From positions 1 through 10,871 of the forward strand of contig CAMLKG010000056.1 in assembly GCA_946480695.1 (NCBI GenBank): a stretch of DNA of 10,871 bases, read 5' to 3'. The position numbers and the translations under genes were made by a program. The notes under the pieces were generated by a model that saw only the letters and a list, made by a program, of their open reading frames with translations, searched no databases and had not been told where the DNA came from. Source of the stretch: an uncultured Cellvibrio sp. (lineage in GTDB: Bacteria; Pseudomonadota; Gammaproteobacteria; Pseudomonadales; Cellvibrionaceae). Below are positions 1 to 6,800 of the stretch, piece after piece (the first letter of the stretch is position 1; every line of letters begins with the position of its first letter).

Positions 1-59
1 CTATCCGTGAAGGTGGTCGTACTGTTGGTGCTGGCGTTGTGGCCAAAATCATTCAGTAA
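1..59 (+). CDS. tuf: Elongation factor Tu, C-terminal end (partial)
   Basis: Only the last 18 codons and the TAA stop (57-59) are present; the gene enters from the left edge. In frame 3 the sequence reads IREGGRTVGAGVVAKIIQ, which is the conserved C-terminus of bacterial EF-Tu (domain 3). EF-Tu is the GTPase that delivers aminoacyl-tRNA to the ribosomal A site. The position directly upstream of tRNA-Trp and secE matches the tuf copy beside secE-nusG in Pseudomonas-like genomes; many gammaproteobacteria also have a second tuf copy near fusA, which cannot be seen here. The final residue is Gln, where I remember other EF-Tu proteins ending in Glu, Gly or Ser; this is unremarkable. Confidence 0.95.
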   Translation, partial: IREGGRTVGAGVVAKIIQ

Positions 60-67
60 TTAAATCT

Positions 68-92
68 TGCATGGCGGCAAAGCCGCCATGCA
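68..92 (+). terminator. Hairpin after tuf, possible weak terminator or processing site
   Basis: Positions 68-78 (TGCATGGCGGC) and 82-92 (GCCGCCATGCA) form a perfect 11-bp stem closed by an AAA loop, starting 9 bases after the tuf stop. The downstream sequence is pyrimidine-rich (TCTCTTGCTTCATTT) but has no uninterrupted T run, so termination may be inefficient. The tRNA begins 20 bases later, so some read-through from tuf into tRNA-Trp and secE is plausible. The stem could instead protect the 3' end of tuf mRNA. The structure is certain; the function is inferred. Confidence 0.55.
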
Positions 93-112
93 TCTCTTGC
101 TTCATTTATGTT

Positions 113-188
113 AGGCCAGTAGTTCAATTGGTAGAGCACCGGTCTCCAAAACCGGGTGTTGGGGGTTCGAGTCCCTCCTGGCCTGCCA
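113..188 (+). tRNA. trpT: tRNA-Trp (anticodon CCA)
   Basis: A complete cloverleaf folds by hand. The 7-bp acceptor stem is AGGCCAG (113-119) with CTGGCCT (178-184). The D-loop holds TTCAATTGGTAGA. The anticodon stem is 139-143 with 151-155, and the loop CTCCAAA (144-150) places anticodon CCA at 146-148. The T-arm is 161-165 with 173-177 (one G-U pair) around TTCGAGT. The discriminator is G185 and the CCA tail is encoded at 186-188. It decodes UGG. It ends 25 bases before secE with no visible promoter between, so the two are probably cotranscribed and the tRNA released by RNase processing. Confidence 0.97.
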
Positions 189-213
189 AATTTCATGAAG
201 GTTTCAGGCGATA

Positions 214-582
214 ATGACTGCAAATACTGAAGAAAAAGTTTACCGGCTGGATGCATTGAAATGGCTTCTGGTTGTTGCTGTGGTTGCTGCCGGAGTCGTC
301 GGAAACTCTCATTTCTCTGCTGAATCTGTTCTCTATCGTGCATTGGGTTTGTTGGTGCTTGCTGCAATTGCAGTGTTTATAGCATTGCAAACCGCGAAAG
401 GTGCGGCGATTGCCGATGTGGTGCGTGGTGCCTTGGTTGAGTTGCGTAAAGTGGTTTGGCCGACGCGTCAGGAAACTAATCAGACAACATTAATTGTAAT
501 TGCAGTGGTGATTGTAACTTCAATTATTCTTTGGTTGCTGGATACCCTTTTTGGCTTTATTGCTTCCAGCATCATAGGTTGA
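214..582 (+). CDS. secE: Preprotein translocase subunit SecE
   Basis: This 122-residue protein is the small essential subunit of the SecYEG channel in the inner membrane. It clamps SecY and stabilises the pore for export and membrane insertion. Three hydrophobic segments are visible at about residues 16-31, 41-59 and 92-110, the three-helix architecture of gammaproteobacterial SecE; many other bacteria keep only the last helix. The conserved cytoplasmic amphipathic segment and its hinge to the last helix appear at 75-90, with [13 protein letters not shown] the family signature. Length is close to the E. coli protein (127). The ATG at 214 is preceded by AGG at 206-208, a modest Shine-Dalgarno. 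The stop lies 5 bases before nusG, so the two are translated from one message, the usual pairing. Confidence 0.96.
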   Translation: MTANTEEKVYRLDALKWLLVVAVVAAGVVGNSHFSAESVLYRALGLLVLAAIAVFIALQTAKGAAIADVVRGALVELRKVVWPTRQETNQTTLIVIAVVIVTSIILWLLDTLFGFIASSIIG

Positions 583-587
583 GAATT

Positions 588-1121
588 ATGGCTAAGCGCT
601 GGTATGTGGTTCATGCCTATTCAGGTTACGAAAAGAAAGTAGCGGCTTCTTTGCGCGATCGCGTGGCTCTTTATGGAATGGAAGAGAGCTTCGGCGAAAT
701 CCTGGTTCCCACTGAAGAAGTGGTTGAAATGCGCGGTGGCCAAAAACGTAAAAGTGAACGTAAATTCTTCCCGGGTTACGTTCTGGTTCAAATGGAGTTG
801 AATGATGATACATGGCACTTGGTAAAAGATACTCCGCGCGTAATGGGATTTATTGGCGGCAAGGCTGATCAGCCTGCGCCCATTACGGAAAAAGAAGCGG
901 AAGCTATTTTGCGTCGCGTTGATGACTCAATTGAAAAACCCAAACCCAAAACCATTTTTGAACCTGGTGAGATGGTTAGGGTTATTGATGGTCCGTTCAA
1001 TGATTTTAATGGCGTTGTAGAAGAAGTTAATTACGACAAAAATAAACTGCGTGTTGCAGTGCTTATTTTTGGTCGGTCAACTCCAGTGGAGTTGGAGTTT
1101 AGCCAGGTCGAGAAGACCTAA
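588..1121 (+). CDS. nusG: Transcription termination/antitermination factor NusG
   Basis: This 177-residue protein binds RNA polymerase and links it to Rho or to the ribosomal protein S10. The N-terminal NGN domain (about 1-115) contains [15 protein letters not shown] at 4-18 and the FFPGYVLV core at 60-67, which contacts the polymerase clamp helices. A linker leads to the C-terminal KOW domain at about 126-175, with [18 protein letters not shown] at its start. The ATG at 588 gives MAKRWYVV, matching the family; an in-frame ATG at 531 lies inside secE and would add 19 unrelated residues, so I reject it. The Shine-Dalgarno is weak (GAGAA just after the secE stop), suggesting translation coupled to secE. 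Its partner enzyme, RNA polymerase, is encoded downstream. Confidence 0.96.
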   Translation: MAKRWYVVHAYSGYEKKVAASLRDRVALYGMEESFGEILVPTEEVVEMRGGQKRKSERKFFPGYVLVQMELNDDTWHLVKDTPRVMGFIGGKADQPAPITEKEAEAILRRVDDSIEKPKPKTIFEPGEMVRVIDGPFNDFNGVVEEVNYDKNKLRVAVLIFGRSTPVELEFSQVEKT

Positions 1122-1141
1122 GGCAAAGGTTGTTTTTAATG

Positions 1142-1170
1142 CCCTTCTTTGCTTTGCAAAGAGGGGTTTT
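1142..1170 (+). terminator. Intrinsic terminator-like hairpin between nusG and rplK
   Basis: Positions 1142-1152 (CCCTTCTTTGC) pair with 1156-1166 (GCAAAGAGGGG) as an 11-bp stem with one U-G wobble and a UUU loop. TTTT at 1167-1170 follows immediately. The hairpin starts 20 bases after the nusG stop. In E. coli the secE-nusG unit is separate from the rplKAJL-rpoBC unit, and this structure fits that boundary. The T run is short, so termination is probably partial. Confidence 0.65.
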
Positions 1171-1173
1171 CGT

Positions 1174-1264
1174 GTCCTTGGCGTTCGCCAGGACGGGGAG
1201 CCTGAGATGCCGGGTTTTGCCAAAGATCCGGTTGAGGCGCTAATACCCATAGGGGAGTAAAGTC
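1174..1264 (+). promoter_or_regulatory. rplK leader, probable L1 autoregulatory site
   Basis: In gammaproteobacteria, L1 represses rplK-rplA translation by binding an mRNA copy of its 23S rRNA site just upstream of rplK. Here a GC-rich hairpin at 1174-1194 (stem 1174-1182 with 1187-1194, one bulged T, loop GTTC) is followed by GGGGAGCC and GAGATGCC. AGCCT-type pairing of 1200-1203 with 1235-1238 and CCGG 1210-1213 with 1228-1231 leaves an asymmetric internal loop holding GAGATG. This resembles the L1-binding fold of two short helices around a loop with AGATG. The location fits, but the assignment is inferred from layout and remembered motifs. I see no convincing promoter in this interval. Confidence 0.45.
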
Positions 1265-1696
1265 ATGGCAAAGAAAGTAACCGCTTACGTTAAGCTGCAA
1301 GTAGCAGCTGGCAAAGCAAACCCAAGTCCACCAGTTGGTCCAGCGCTGGGTCAGCACGGTGTAAATATCATGGAATTCTGTAAGGCGTTTAACGCCCAGA
1401 CCCAAGGTATGGAAGTTGGCGCACCTGTTCCCGTCATTATCAGTGTATACAGTGACCGCAGTTTTACATTCGTAATGAAAACTCCGCCTGCTTCGTTTTT
1501 GTTGAAGAAGGCAGCGGGCATTACCAGTGGTTCCGGCCGCCCCAACACTAATAAAGTTGGCAAGGTAAACCGCGCCCAATTGGAGGCGATTGCCACGACT
1601 AAAATGGCAGACCTGACGGCTGCTGATATGGATGCCGCTGTGCGTACTATCGCTGGCTCTGCGCGTTCAATGGGCCTGGAAGTGGAGGGCGTATAA
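1265..1696 (+). CDS. rplK: 50S ribosomal protein L11
   Basis: L11 (143 residues; E. coli 142) forms the base of the GTPase-associated centre with 23S rRNA helices 43-44. It is needed for RelA activation by uncharged tRNA and is a contact for thiostrepton-type antibiotics. The N-terminal domain (about 1-70) carries the proline-rich [11 protein letters not shown] at 20-30, which includes the prolines altered in thiostrepton-resistant mutants; all are present, as is [12 protein letters not shown]. The C-terminal rRNA-binding domain (about 72-143) includes [14 protein letters not shown], the SGSGRPN loop and the [10 protein letters not shown] ending. The ATG at 1265 has a strong Shine-Dalgarno, AGGGGAG at 1251-1257. 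rplA begins one base after the stop, so the two are translationally coupled and the leader above probably controls both. Confidence 0.97.
   Translation: MAKKVTAYVKLQVAAGKANPSPPVGPALGQHGVNIMEFCKAFNAQTQGMEVGAPVPVIISVYSDRSFTFVMKTPPASFLLKKAAGITSGSGRPNTNKVGKVNRAQLEAIATTKMADLTAADMDAAVRTIAGSARSMGLEVEGV
1684..1689 (+). promoter_or_regulatory. rplA ribosome binding site inside rplK
   Basis: GGAGGG lies within the last codons of rplK and ends 8 bases before the ATG at 1698. It fixes the rplA start and rejects an upstream in-frame ATG at 1632, deep inside rplK. The one-base gap between the rplK stop and rplA start favours coupling. Confidence 0.85.
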
Positions 1697-1697
1697 A

Positions 1698-2393
1698 ATG
1701 GCAAAAATCTCCAAGCGTCAACGTGCTATTAATGAGAAGGTCGATTCAACCAAACAGTATGCTATTGAGGATGCTGTTGCATTATTGAAAGAACTTTCCA
1801 ACGTAAAATTCGCTGAAACTGTCGATGTAGCTATCAGTCTGGGCATTGACCCACGTAAATCTGATCAGTCTGTTCGCGGTGCTACTACGTTGCCGCACGG
1901 CAATGGCAAGTCAGTTCGCGTAGCGGTATTTACTCAGGGTGCAAATGCTGAAGCTGCAAAAGCGGCGGGTGCTGAATTTGTAGGTATGGATGAACTGGCT
2001 GCGGAAATCAAAGCAGGAAAGATGGATTTTGATGTAGTAATTGCCAGCCCTGATGCAATGCGTGTTGTTGGTCAGTTGGGCCAGGTCCTTGGTCCCCGCG
2101 GTTTGATGCCAAACCCGAAAACCGGCACCGTGACTCCAGATGTGGTTACTGCTGTTAAAAATGCTAAAGCTGGTCAAGTGCGTTACCGTGCAGAAAAAGG
2201 CGGTATCGTTCACGGTGGCTTGGGTAAGATTTCCTTTGATACCGTTGCGATCAAGGAAAACCTGGAAGCACTGGTAAACGATTTGAAAAAAGCCAAACCT
2301 GCAACTTCAAAAGGCATATACCTGAAGAAGATTTGCCTCAGCACTACTATGGGGCCAGGTTTGGTAATCGATCAGGCATCTCTCGCAATTTAA
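1698..2393 (+). CDS. rplA: 50S ribosomal protein L1
   Basis: L1 (231 residues; E. coli 234) builds the mobile L1 stalk that helps deacylated tRNA leave the E site. It is also the translational repressor of the rplK-rplA message. Domain I is formed by about residues 1-66 and 160-231, and domain II is inserted between. The family signature spans about 111-145: [15 protein letters not shown], then [18 protein letters not shown], with the glycine-rich [12 protein letters not shown] loop intact. RNA-contacting residues near the N-terminus ([10 protein letters not shown] at 37-46) and near 165-175 ([12 protein letters not shown]) are present. The start is set by the Shine-Dalgarno at 1684-1689. It is followed by the long L10 leader rather than directly by a gene. 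Confidence 0.97.
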   Translation: MAKISKRQRAINEKVDSTKQYAIEDAVALLKELSNVKFAETVDVAISLGIDPRKSDQSVRGATTLPHGNGKSVRVAVFTQGANAEAAKAAGAEFVGMDELAAEIKAGKMDFDVVIASPDAMRVVGQLGQVLGPRGLMPNPKTGTVTPDVVTAVKNAKAGQVRYRAEKGGIVHGGLGKISFDTVAIKENLEALVNDLKKAKPATSKGIYLKKICLSTTMGPGLVIDQASLAI

Positions 2394-2416
2394 TTTGCAG
2401 ATGCCAAAGAACTTTG

Positions 2417-2515
2417 GGGTCCGTTTGTATAAACGGGCCGTCAAAGACCGTAGGTGTTGAGGGTTGTGTTTCGCTCGAGACTTAATGTGATTCGCCTACG
2501 CAGATGGTGAGACCC
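2417..2515 (+). promoter_or_regulatory. L10(L12) autoregulatory leader, protein-binding core
   Basis: This is the mRNA site where the L10-L12 complex binds to repress rplJ-rplL. The sequence GGCCGTCAAAGACCGTAGGTGTT (2437 onward, shown in parts: GGCCGTC, AAGACCGTAGGTG) followed by GAGACTTAAT, CGCCTACG and CAGATGGTGA closely matches the E. coli rplJ leader as I remember it. CGTAGG (2449-2454) pairs with CCTACG (2495-2500), and the GACC and GATGGTGA flanks supply the kink-turn-like region. A preceding hairpin, 2418-2426 with 2431-2439 (loop GTAT, one G-U), lies at the 5' side. GGGTC (2417-2421) can instead pair with GACCC (2511-2515) to close the whole domain, so alternative folds compete. Confidence 0.85.
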
Positions 2516-2553
2516 TTTTCAGTATAAATCTGAATGACATCACCAAATGATGG

Positions 2554-2590
2554 CTTCACTGTATAAACAGCATGTTTATCAACAGTGAAG
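2554..2590 (+). promoter_or_regulatory. Long hairpin in the rplJ leader
   Basis: CTTCACTGT (2554-2562) pairs with ACAGTGAAG (2582-2590), and ATAAACA (2563-2569) pairs with TGTTTAT (2573-2579), closed by GCA. The result is a 16-bp hairpin with a two-base bulge (C2580, A2581) on the 3' side. No T run follows, so it is not a terminator. E. coli has a hairpin in the same relative position, between the L10 site and the rplJ ribosome binding site; a role in folding the repressed message or in processing is inferred. Confidence 0.7.
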
Positions 2591-2603
2591 ATTTGAAGAC
2601 AAC

Positions 2604-2630
2604 GATAGACCAGTCTATCTCAACAGGAGA
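2604..2630 (+). promoter_or_regulatory. rplJ ribosome binding site with competing small hairpins
   Basis: The Shine-Dalgarno AGGAG (2625-2629) ends 7 bases before the GTG start at 2637. GATAGAC (2604-2610) pairs with GTCTATC (2613-2619) in a tight hairpin just upstream. Alternatively TCTC (2618-2621) pairs with GAGA (2627-2630) and covers the Shine-Dalgarno. The two folds share 2618-2619 and exclude each other, so this stretch could act as a small switch downstream of the L10 site. The pairings are seen; the switch is inferred. Confidence 0.55.
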
Positions 2631-2636
2631 AATCCC

Positions 2637-3128
2637 GTGGCACTAGGACTTGAAGGTAAAAAAGCGATAGTCGCTGAAGTCCATGAAGTTGCTAAGAGTG
2701 CGTTGTCTGCAGTGGTTGCCGATTCTCGCGGCGTAACTGTAGGAAAAATGACCGCTCTGCGTAAGCAGGCCCGTGAAGCTGGCGTTTGGGTAAAAATCGT
2801 CCGCAACACATTGGCTCGCCGCGCTGTACAGGGCACAGCTTACGAATGTCTCGTTGACAGTTTCGTAGGTCCAACCTTGATTGCTTTCTCGAACGAACAT
2901 CCAGGTGCGGGCGCCCGTATCCTGCAAGACTTCGCGCGTGAAAATGACAAGTTTGAATTGAAAGCTGCTGCCTTTGAAGGTGAGAAAGTAAACATCGCTA
3001 TGTTGGCTACCTTGCCAACCTACGACGAAGCTGTAGCTCGCCTGCTGCGTACAATGAAAGAAGCAGCTGCTGGCAAACTGGTTCGCACTATTGCGGCCGT
3101 TCGCGACCAAAAAGAACAAGCTGCTTGA
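2637..3128 (+). CDS. rplJ: 50S ribosomal protein L10
   Basis: L10 (163 residues) anchors the L7/L12 dimers to 23S rRNA at the base of the stalk; with L12 it represses its own message. The N-terminal rRNA-binding domain (about 1-130) shows [43 protein letters not shown] and the [17 protein letters not shown] segment. The C-terminal helix that carries L12 dimers covers about 133-163 ([20 protein letters not shown]). The start is a GTG, supported by AGGAG at 2625-2629 and by the family start MAL. The segment between FEGE and LATLPTY is KVNIAM, three residues shorter than the E. coli version as I remember it; this is in a variable loop. rplL follows 65 bases later. Confidence 0.96.
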   Translation: MALGLEGKKAIVAEVHEVAKSALSAVVADSRGVTVGKMTALRKQAREAGVWVKIVRNTLARRAVQGTAYECLVDSFVGPTLIAFSNEHPGAGARILQDFARENDKFELKAAAFEGEKVNIAMLATLPTYDEAVARLLRTMKEAAAGKLVRTIAAVRDQKEQAA

Positions 3129-3193
3129 TCATTTTGATAGCTGCTTAATTTAACGATTTATGAGCGTAATGCTCCCAAAATAGGAATTGAGTC

Positions 3194-3562
3194 ATGTCTC
3201 TGACTAAAGAAGATATCATCAATGCCATCGCAGAAATGTCTGTTAAAGATGTAGTAGAACTGGTTTCTGCAATGGAAGAAAAATTCGGCGTTAGCGCTGC
3301 TGCAGCTGTTGCTGTTGCTGCTGGCCCAGCTGCTGCGGCTGCAGAAGAGCAAACTGAGTTCACCGTAATGTTGTCATCTGTTGGCGACAAGAAAGTAAAC
3401 GTGATCAAGGCTGTTCGTGAGCTGACCGGTTTGGGCTTGAAAGAAGCTAAAGACCTGGTTGAAGCTGCACCAAAAGCTGTTAAGGAAGCTGTTTCCAAAG
3501 CTGACGCAGAAGCTGCAAAAGCAAAACTGGAAGAAGCTGGCGCTATCGTAGAAGTGAAATAA
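3194..3562 (+). CDS. rplL: 50S ribosomal protein L7/L12
   Basis: L7/L12 (122 residues; E. coli 121) is the multicopy stalk protein that recruits translational GTPases. The dimerisation and L10-binding domain is at about 1-32 ([20 protein letters not shown]), followed by a flexible Ala/Val/Gly-rich hinge at about 34-51, encoded by low-complexity GCT/GCTG-rich DNA at 3293-3346. The C-terminal factor-binding domain is at about 53-122, with [20 protein letters not shown] carrying the exposed lysine-rich helix. The Shine-Dalgarno AGGA (3182-3185) ends 8 bases before the ATG. In the 65-base gap from rplJ, ATTTTG (3131-3136) can pair with CAAAAT (3176-3181), ending against the Shine-Dalgarno, and GAGC (3162-3165) with GCTC (3171-3174). 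An attenuator follows the stop. Confidence 0.97.
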   Translation: MSLTKEDIINAIAEMSVKDVVELVSAMEEKFGVSAAAAVAVAAGPAAAAAEEQTEFTVMLSSVGDKKVNVIKAVRELTGLGLKEAKDLVEAAPKAVKEAVSKADAEAAKAKLEEAGAIVEVK

Positions 3563-3589
3563 TTTTACGACTCGTGTTGCCGAAGTCCA

Positions 3590-3667
3590 TTTTTCAGTTT
3601 GGACGCAAGGCTGGTGGGTTTTTGCCCGCCAGCCTTTTTCCGTTTTCAGAAATGATTAACTGAAAAA
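3590..3667 (+). other. Complementary arms enclosing the attenuator
   Basis: TTTTTCAGTT (3590-3599) is perfectly complementary to AACTGAAAAA (3658-3667), a 10-bp outer helix with the terminator hairpin inside. The downstream arm has a competitor: TTTTCAG (3643-3649) pairs with CTGAAAA (3660-3666) over a 10-base loop. In E. coli, RNase III cleaves the rplL-rpoB spacer, and either duplex could serve that purpose here; this is inference. Confidence 0.5.
3608..3639 (+). terminator. Attenuator (partial intrinsic terminator) between rplL and rpoB
   Basis: Positions 3608-3618 (AGGCTGGTGGG) pair with 3625-3635 (CCCGCCAGCCT) as an 11-bp stem with one U-G wobble and a TTTTTG loop. TTTTT at 3635-3639, then CCGTTTT, makes an interrupted T tract. 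The hairpin starts 45 bases after the rplL stop. In E. coli a terminator here stops most transcripts so that ribosomal stalk protein exceeds polymerase; the same role is inferred from position and form. Confidence 0.85.
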
Positions 3668-3697
3668 CTCCCGAGGGATTCTCCGCAAACTTTTTTG

Positions 3698-3726
3698 TTG
3701 GAAGAGCAGGAAGCAATTATCGTAAT
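3698..3726 (+). promoter_or_regulatory. Weak candidate promoter upstream of rpoB
   Basis: TTGGAA (3698-3703) and CGTAAT (3721-3726) are separated by 17 bases and each match the sigma70 consensus at 4 of 6 positions. A start near 3733 would give rpoB an RNA leader of about 110 bases that bypasses the attenuator. Such matches are common by chance in AT-rich spacers. CGTAA (3721-3725) also pairs with TTACG (3733-3737), an alternative reason for the motif. Confidence 0.2.
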
Positions 3727-3830
3727 GAAATGTTACGAACAAGCGAACACATTGTTGAGTTAGTGGTTTTACACAAAAAAGCGCTCAGGCGTTTTCATGG
3801 CTGCGATCAAGCCCGATCCGCGAACAAGCT

Positions 3831-3836
3831 GGGGAA
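3831..3836 (+). promoter_or_regulatory. rpoB ribosome binding site that decides the start
   Basis: GGGGAA ends 5 bases before the ATG at 3842. It supports the conserved start [16 protein letters not shown] over the in-frame ATG at 3797, whose only upstream signal is CAGG (3786-3789). Confidence 0.65.
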
Positions 3837-3841
3837 TACAG

Positions 3842-6800
3842 ATGGCTTACTCATATACTGAGAAAAAACGTATCCGCAAGGATTTTGGCAAACTGCCTCA
3901 CGTAATGGATGTACCTTACCTCTTGGCGATTCAGTTAGATTCCTACAGAAAGTTTACCCAGGCAGAGACTGCACCCAATAAGCGTGACGATATGGGGTTG
4001 CACGCTGCTTTCCGTTCCGTTTTTCCAATCGTCAGTTACTCTGGTAATGCTGCACTCGAGTATGTGAGCTACAACCTCGGTAAAGCCGCGTTTGATGTAA
4101 ACGAATGTATTTTGCGTGGCGTCACCTACGCTGTGCCCCTGCGCGTTAAAGTGCGCTTGATTATTTATGATCGCGAATCTTCTAACAAAGCGATCAAGGA
4201 TATTAAAGAACAAGAAGTTTATATGGGCGAAATCCCGCTCATGACTGACAATGGTACTTTTGTAATCAATGGTACCGAACGTGTAATTGTCTCCCAATTA
4301 CACCGTTCCCCCGGTGTGTTCTTCGACCATGATAAAGGCAAGACTCACTCATCCGGCAAGTTACTTTATTCTGCTCGTATCATCCCTTACCGTGGCTCGT
4401 GGTTGGATTTTGAATTTGATCCGAAAGATTTGTTGTATGTGCGCATTGACCGCCGCCGTAAACTGCCTGCGACAATTTTATTGCGTGCCCTGGGATTCAG
4501 TTCGCAAGAAATGCTTGGCATGTTCTTCGAAACCAGTAGCTTTACCTTGGGTAAAGACGGCCAATTTAGTTACGAAGTGGTTCCATCCCGTTTGCGTGGT
4601 GATGTTGCAACCTTTGATATCAAAGATGACAAAGGCAACGTTATTGTTGAAGAAGGGCGTCGTATTACTGCCCGCCATATTCGCCAGTTGGAGAAGGCGG
4701 GTGTTAACCAAATGGATGTTCCTTCTGAATATTTGCTGGGTCGTTCTCTGGCGAAGGACATCGTTGATACTCGTACCGGTGAGTTGGTATTCGAATGCAA
4801 TACTGAAATTACCGCGGATGCATTAGGCAAGATTGTCGCCGCCGGCGTGGAAAAGGTGGAAACCCTATACACCAATGAACTGGATTGCGGTCCGTTTATT
4901 TCCGAAACACTGCGTATCGATCCTACCCGTACGGCACTGGAAGCGCTGGTTGAAATCTATCGCATGATGCGCCCCGGCGAACCGCCAACCAAGGAGTCTG
5001 CGGAAGCGTTATTCCAGAACTTGTTCTTCTCGCAAGAGCGCTACGACCTGTCTGCTGTGGGCCGTATGAAGTTCAATCGTCGTCTCGGTCGCGAAGCTGA
5101 AACCGGTGAAGGTACTTTATCCAACGACGATATTGTTGATGTGATGAAGACGCTGATTTCTATCCGTAATGGCAAAGGCGTTGTGGATGATATTGATCAC
5201 TTGGGTAACCGTCGTGTTCGCTCTGTTGGTGAGATGGCGGAAAACCAATTCCGTGTTGGTTTGGTACGTGTTGAGCGCGCGGTAAAAGAGCGTTTATCAA
5301 TGGCAGAAAGCGAAGGTTTAATGCCGCAGGATTTAATCAACGCCAAACCAGTGGCTGCTGCGGTTAAAGAATTCTTCGGTTCTTCGCAGCTGTCGCAATT
5401 TATGGATCAGAACAACCCGCTTTCAGAAATTACGCATAAGCGCCGCGTCTCTGCGCTTGGCCCTGGTGGTTTGACGCGCGAGCGCGCTGGCTTCGAAGTC
5501 CGTGACGTGCATCCGACCCACTACGGTCGCGTATGTCCAATTGAAACACCTGAAGGTCCAAACATCGGCTTGATTAACTCTTTGGCGACCTATGCCCGTA
5601 CTAACAATTACGGCTTCCTAGAGAGTCCGTACCGCAAAGTGGTTAACGGCAAGGTCACCAACGAAATTGATTTCCTGTCAGCGATAAACGAATCCGAATA
5701 CGTTATCGCACAGGCATCGGCAACCCTGGATGACAATGGCAATCTGACAGAAGAGCTGGTGTCAGTTCGCCATATGAACGAATTCGCACTCAAGCCTGCT
5801 GCGGAAGTCCAGTATATGGACGTGTCTGCGCGCCAGGTAGTGTCTGTTGCAGCATCCTTGATCCCATTCCTTGAGCACGACGATGCTAACCGTGCATTGA
5901 TGGGATCGAACATGCAGCGTCAAGCGGTTCCGACATTGCGTTCACAAAAGCCGTTGGTTGGTACCGGTATGGAGCGCAATGTGGCCTCCGACTCGGGTGT
6001 CTGTGTAGTTGCAAAACGCGGCGGCGTGATCGATAGCGTCGATGCTGGCCGTATTGTGGTAAAAGTCCACGATAACGAAGTACAGGCCGGTGACGCGGGT
6101 GTGGATATTTACAACCTGATCAAATACACCCGCTCCAACCAAAACACCTGTATTAACCAGCGCCCGATCGTAAGCATGGGCGATGTGGTTTCCCGTGGTG
6201 ACATCCTGGCTGATGGTCCTTCAGTGGATATGGGTGAATTGGCGCTCGGCCAAAACATGCGTATCGCCTTTATGCCCTGGAATGGTTACAACTTCGAAGA
6301 CTCAATCCTGGTTTCCGAACGTGTTGTACAGGAAGATCGTTTTACCACTATCCACATCCAGGAATTAACGTGTATCGCGCGCGATACCAAGTTGGGCAGT
6401 GAAGAAATTACCGCCGATATTCCAAACGTAGGCGAAAGCGCCCTGAGCAAGCTGGATGAGTCCGGTATTGTTTACATCGGCGCGGAAGTTGTTGGCGGCG
6501 ATATCCTGGTCGGTAAGGTAACACCAAAGGGCGAGACCCAACTGACTCCGGAAGAAAAACTACTGCGCGCCATCTTCGGTGAGAAAGCGTCTGACGTTAA
6601 AGATACTTCCCTGCGTGTACCGTCCGGTACCAAGGGCACAGTAATTGATGTGCAGGTTTTCACTCGCGATGGCTTGGAAAAAGACCAGCGCAGCCTGGAA
6701 ATTGAAAAGGCGCAATTGGATGAAGTGCGCAAGGATCTCAACGAAGAATATCGCATTGTTGAGACTGCCACCTTCGAGCGTCTGCGCTCTGCATTGGTAG

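Noticed and set aside
53..367. A 104-residue reverse-strand reading frame across the tRNA, containing GGTRTPN
   Set aside because: The GGTRTPN-type peptide is a well-known artefact of translating the antisense strand of a tRNA T-arm. The frame overlaps tRNA-Trp and secE and has no independent support.
1135..1140. TTTAAT as a -10 element downstream of nusG
   Set aside because: It matches 5 of 6 positions, but nothing like a -35 element lies 16-18 bases upstream, and it is part of the flank of the terminator hairpin.
1217..1246. TTGCCA and TAATAC, 18 bases apart, as an rplK promoter
   Set aside because: The -10 matches at only 3 of 6 positions, and a start near 1253 would fall within the rplK Shine-Dalgarno, leaving no leader for ribosome binding.
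2361..2389. TTGGTA and CGCAAT at the end of rplA as a rplJ promoter
   Set aside because: The -10 half matches at only 3 of 6 positions, so it does not rise above chance.
3293..3346. GCT-rich low-complexity DNA in rplL as a tandem repeat element
   Set aside because: It encodes the normal Ala-rich hinge of L7/L12 and is not a separate repeat.
4287..4826. A + strand frame of 179 residues inside rpoB, and one of 113 residues at 7653-7994
   Set aside because: Both are out-of-frame readings of rpoB codons, rich in Trp, Cys and Met in the manner of shadow frames. rpoB is intact in its own frame over the same bases.
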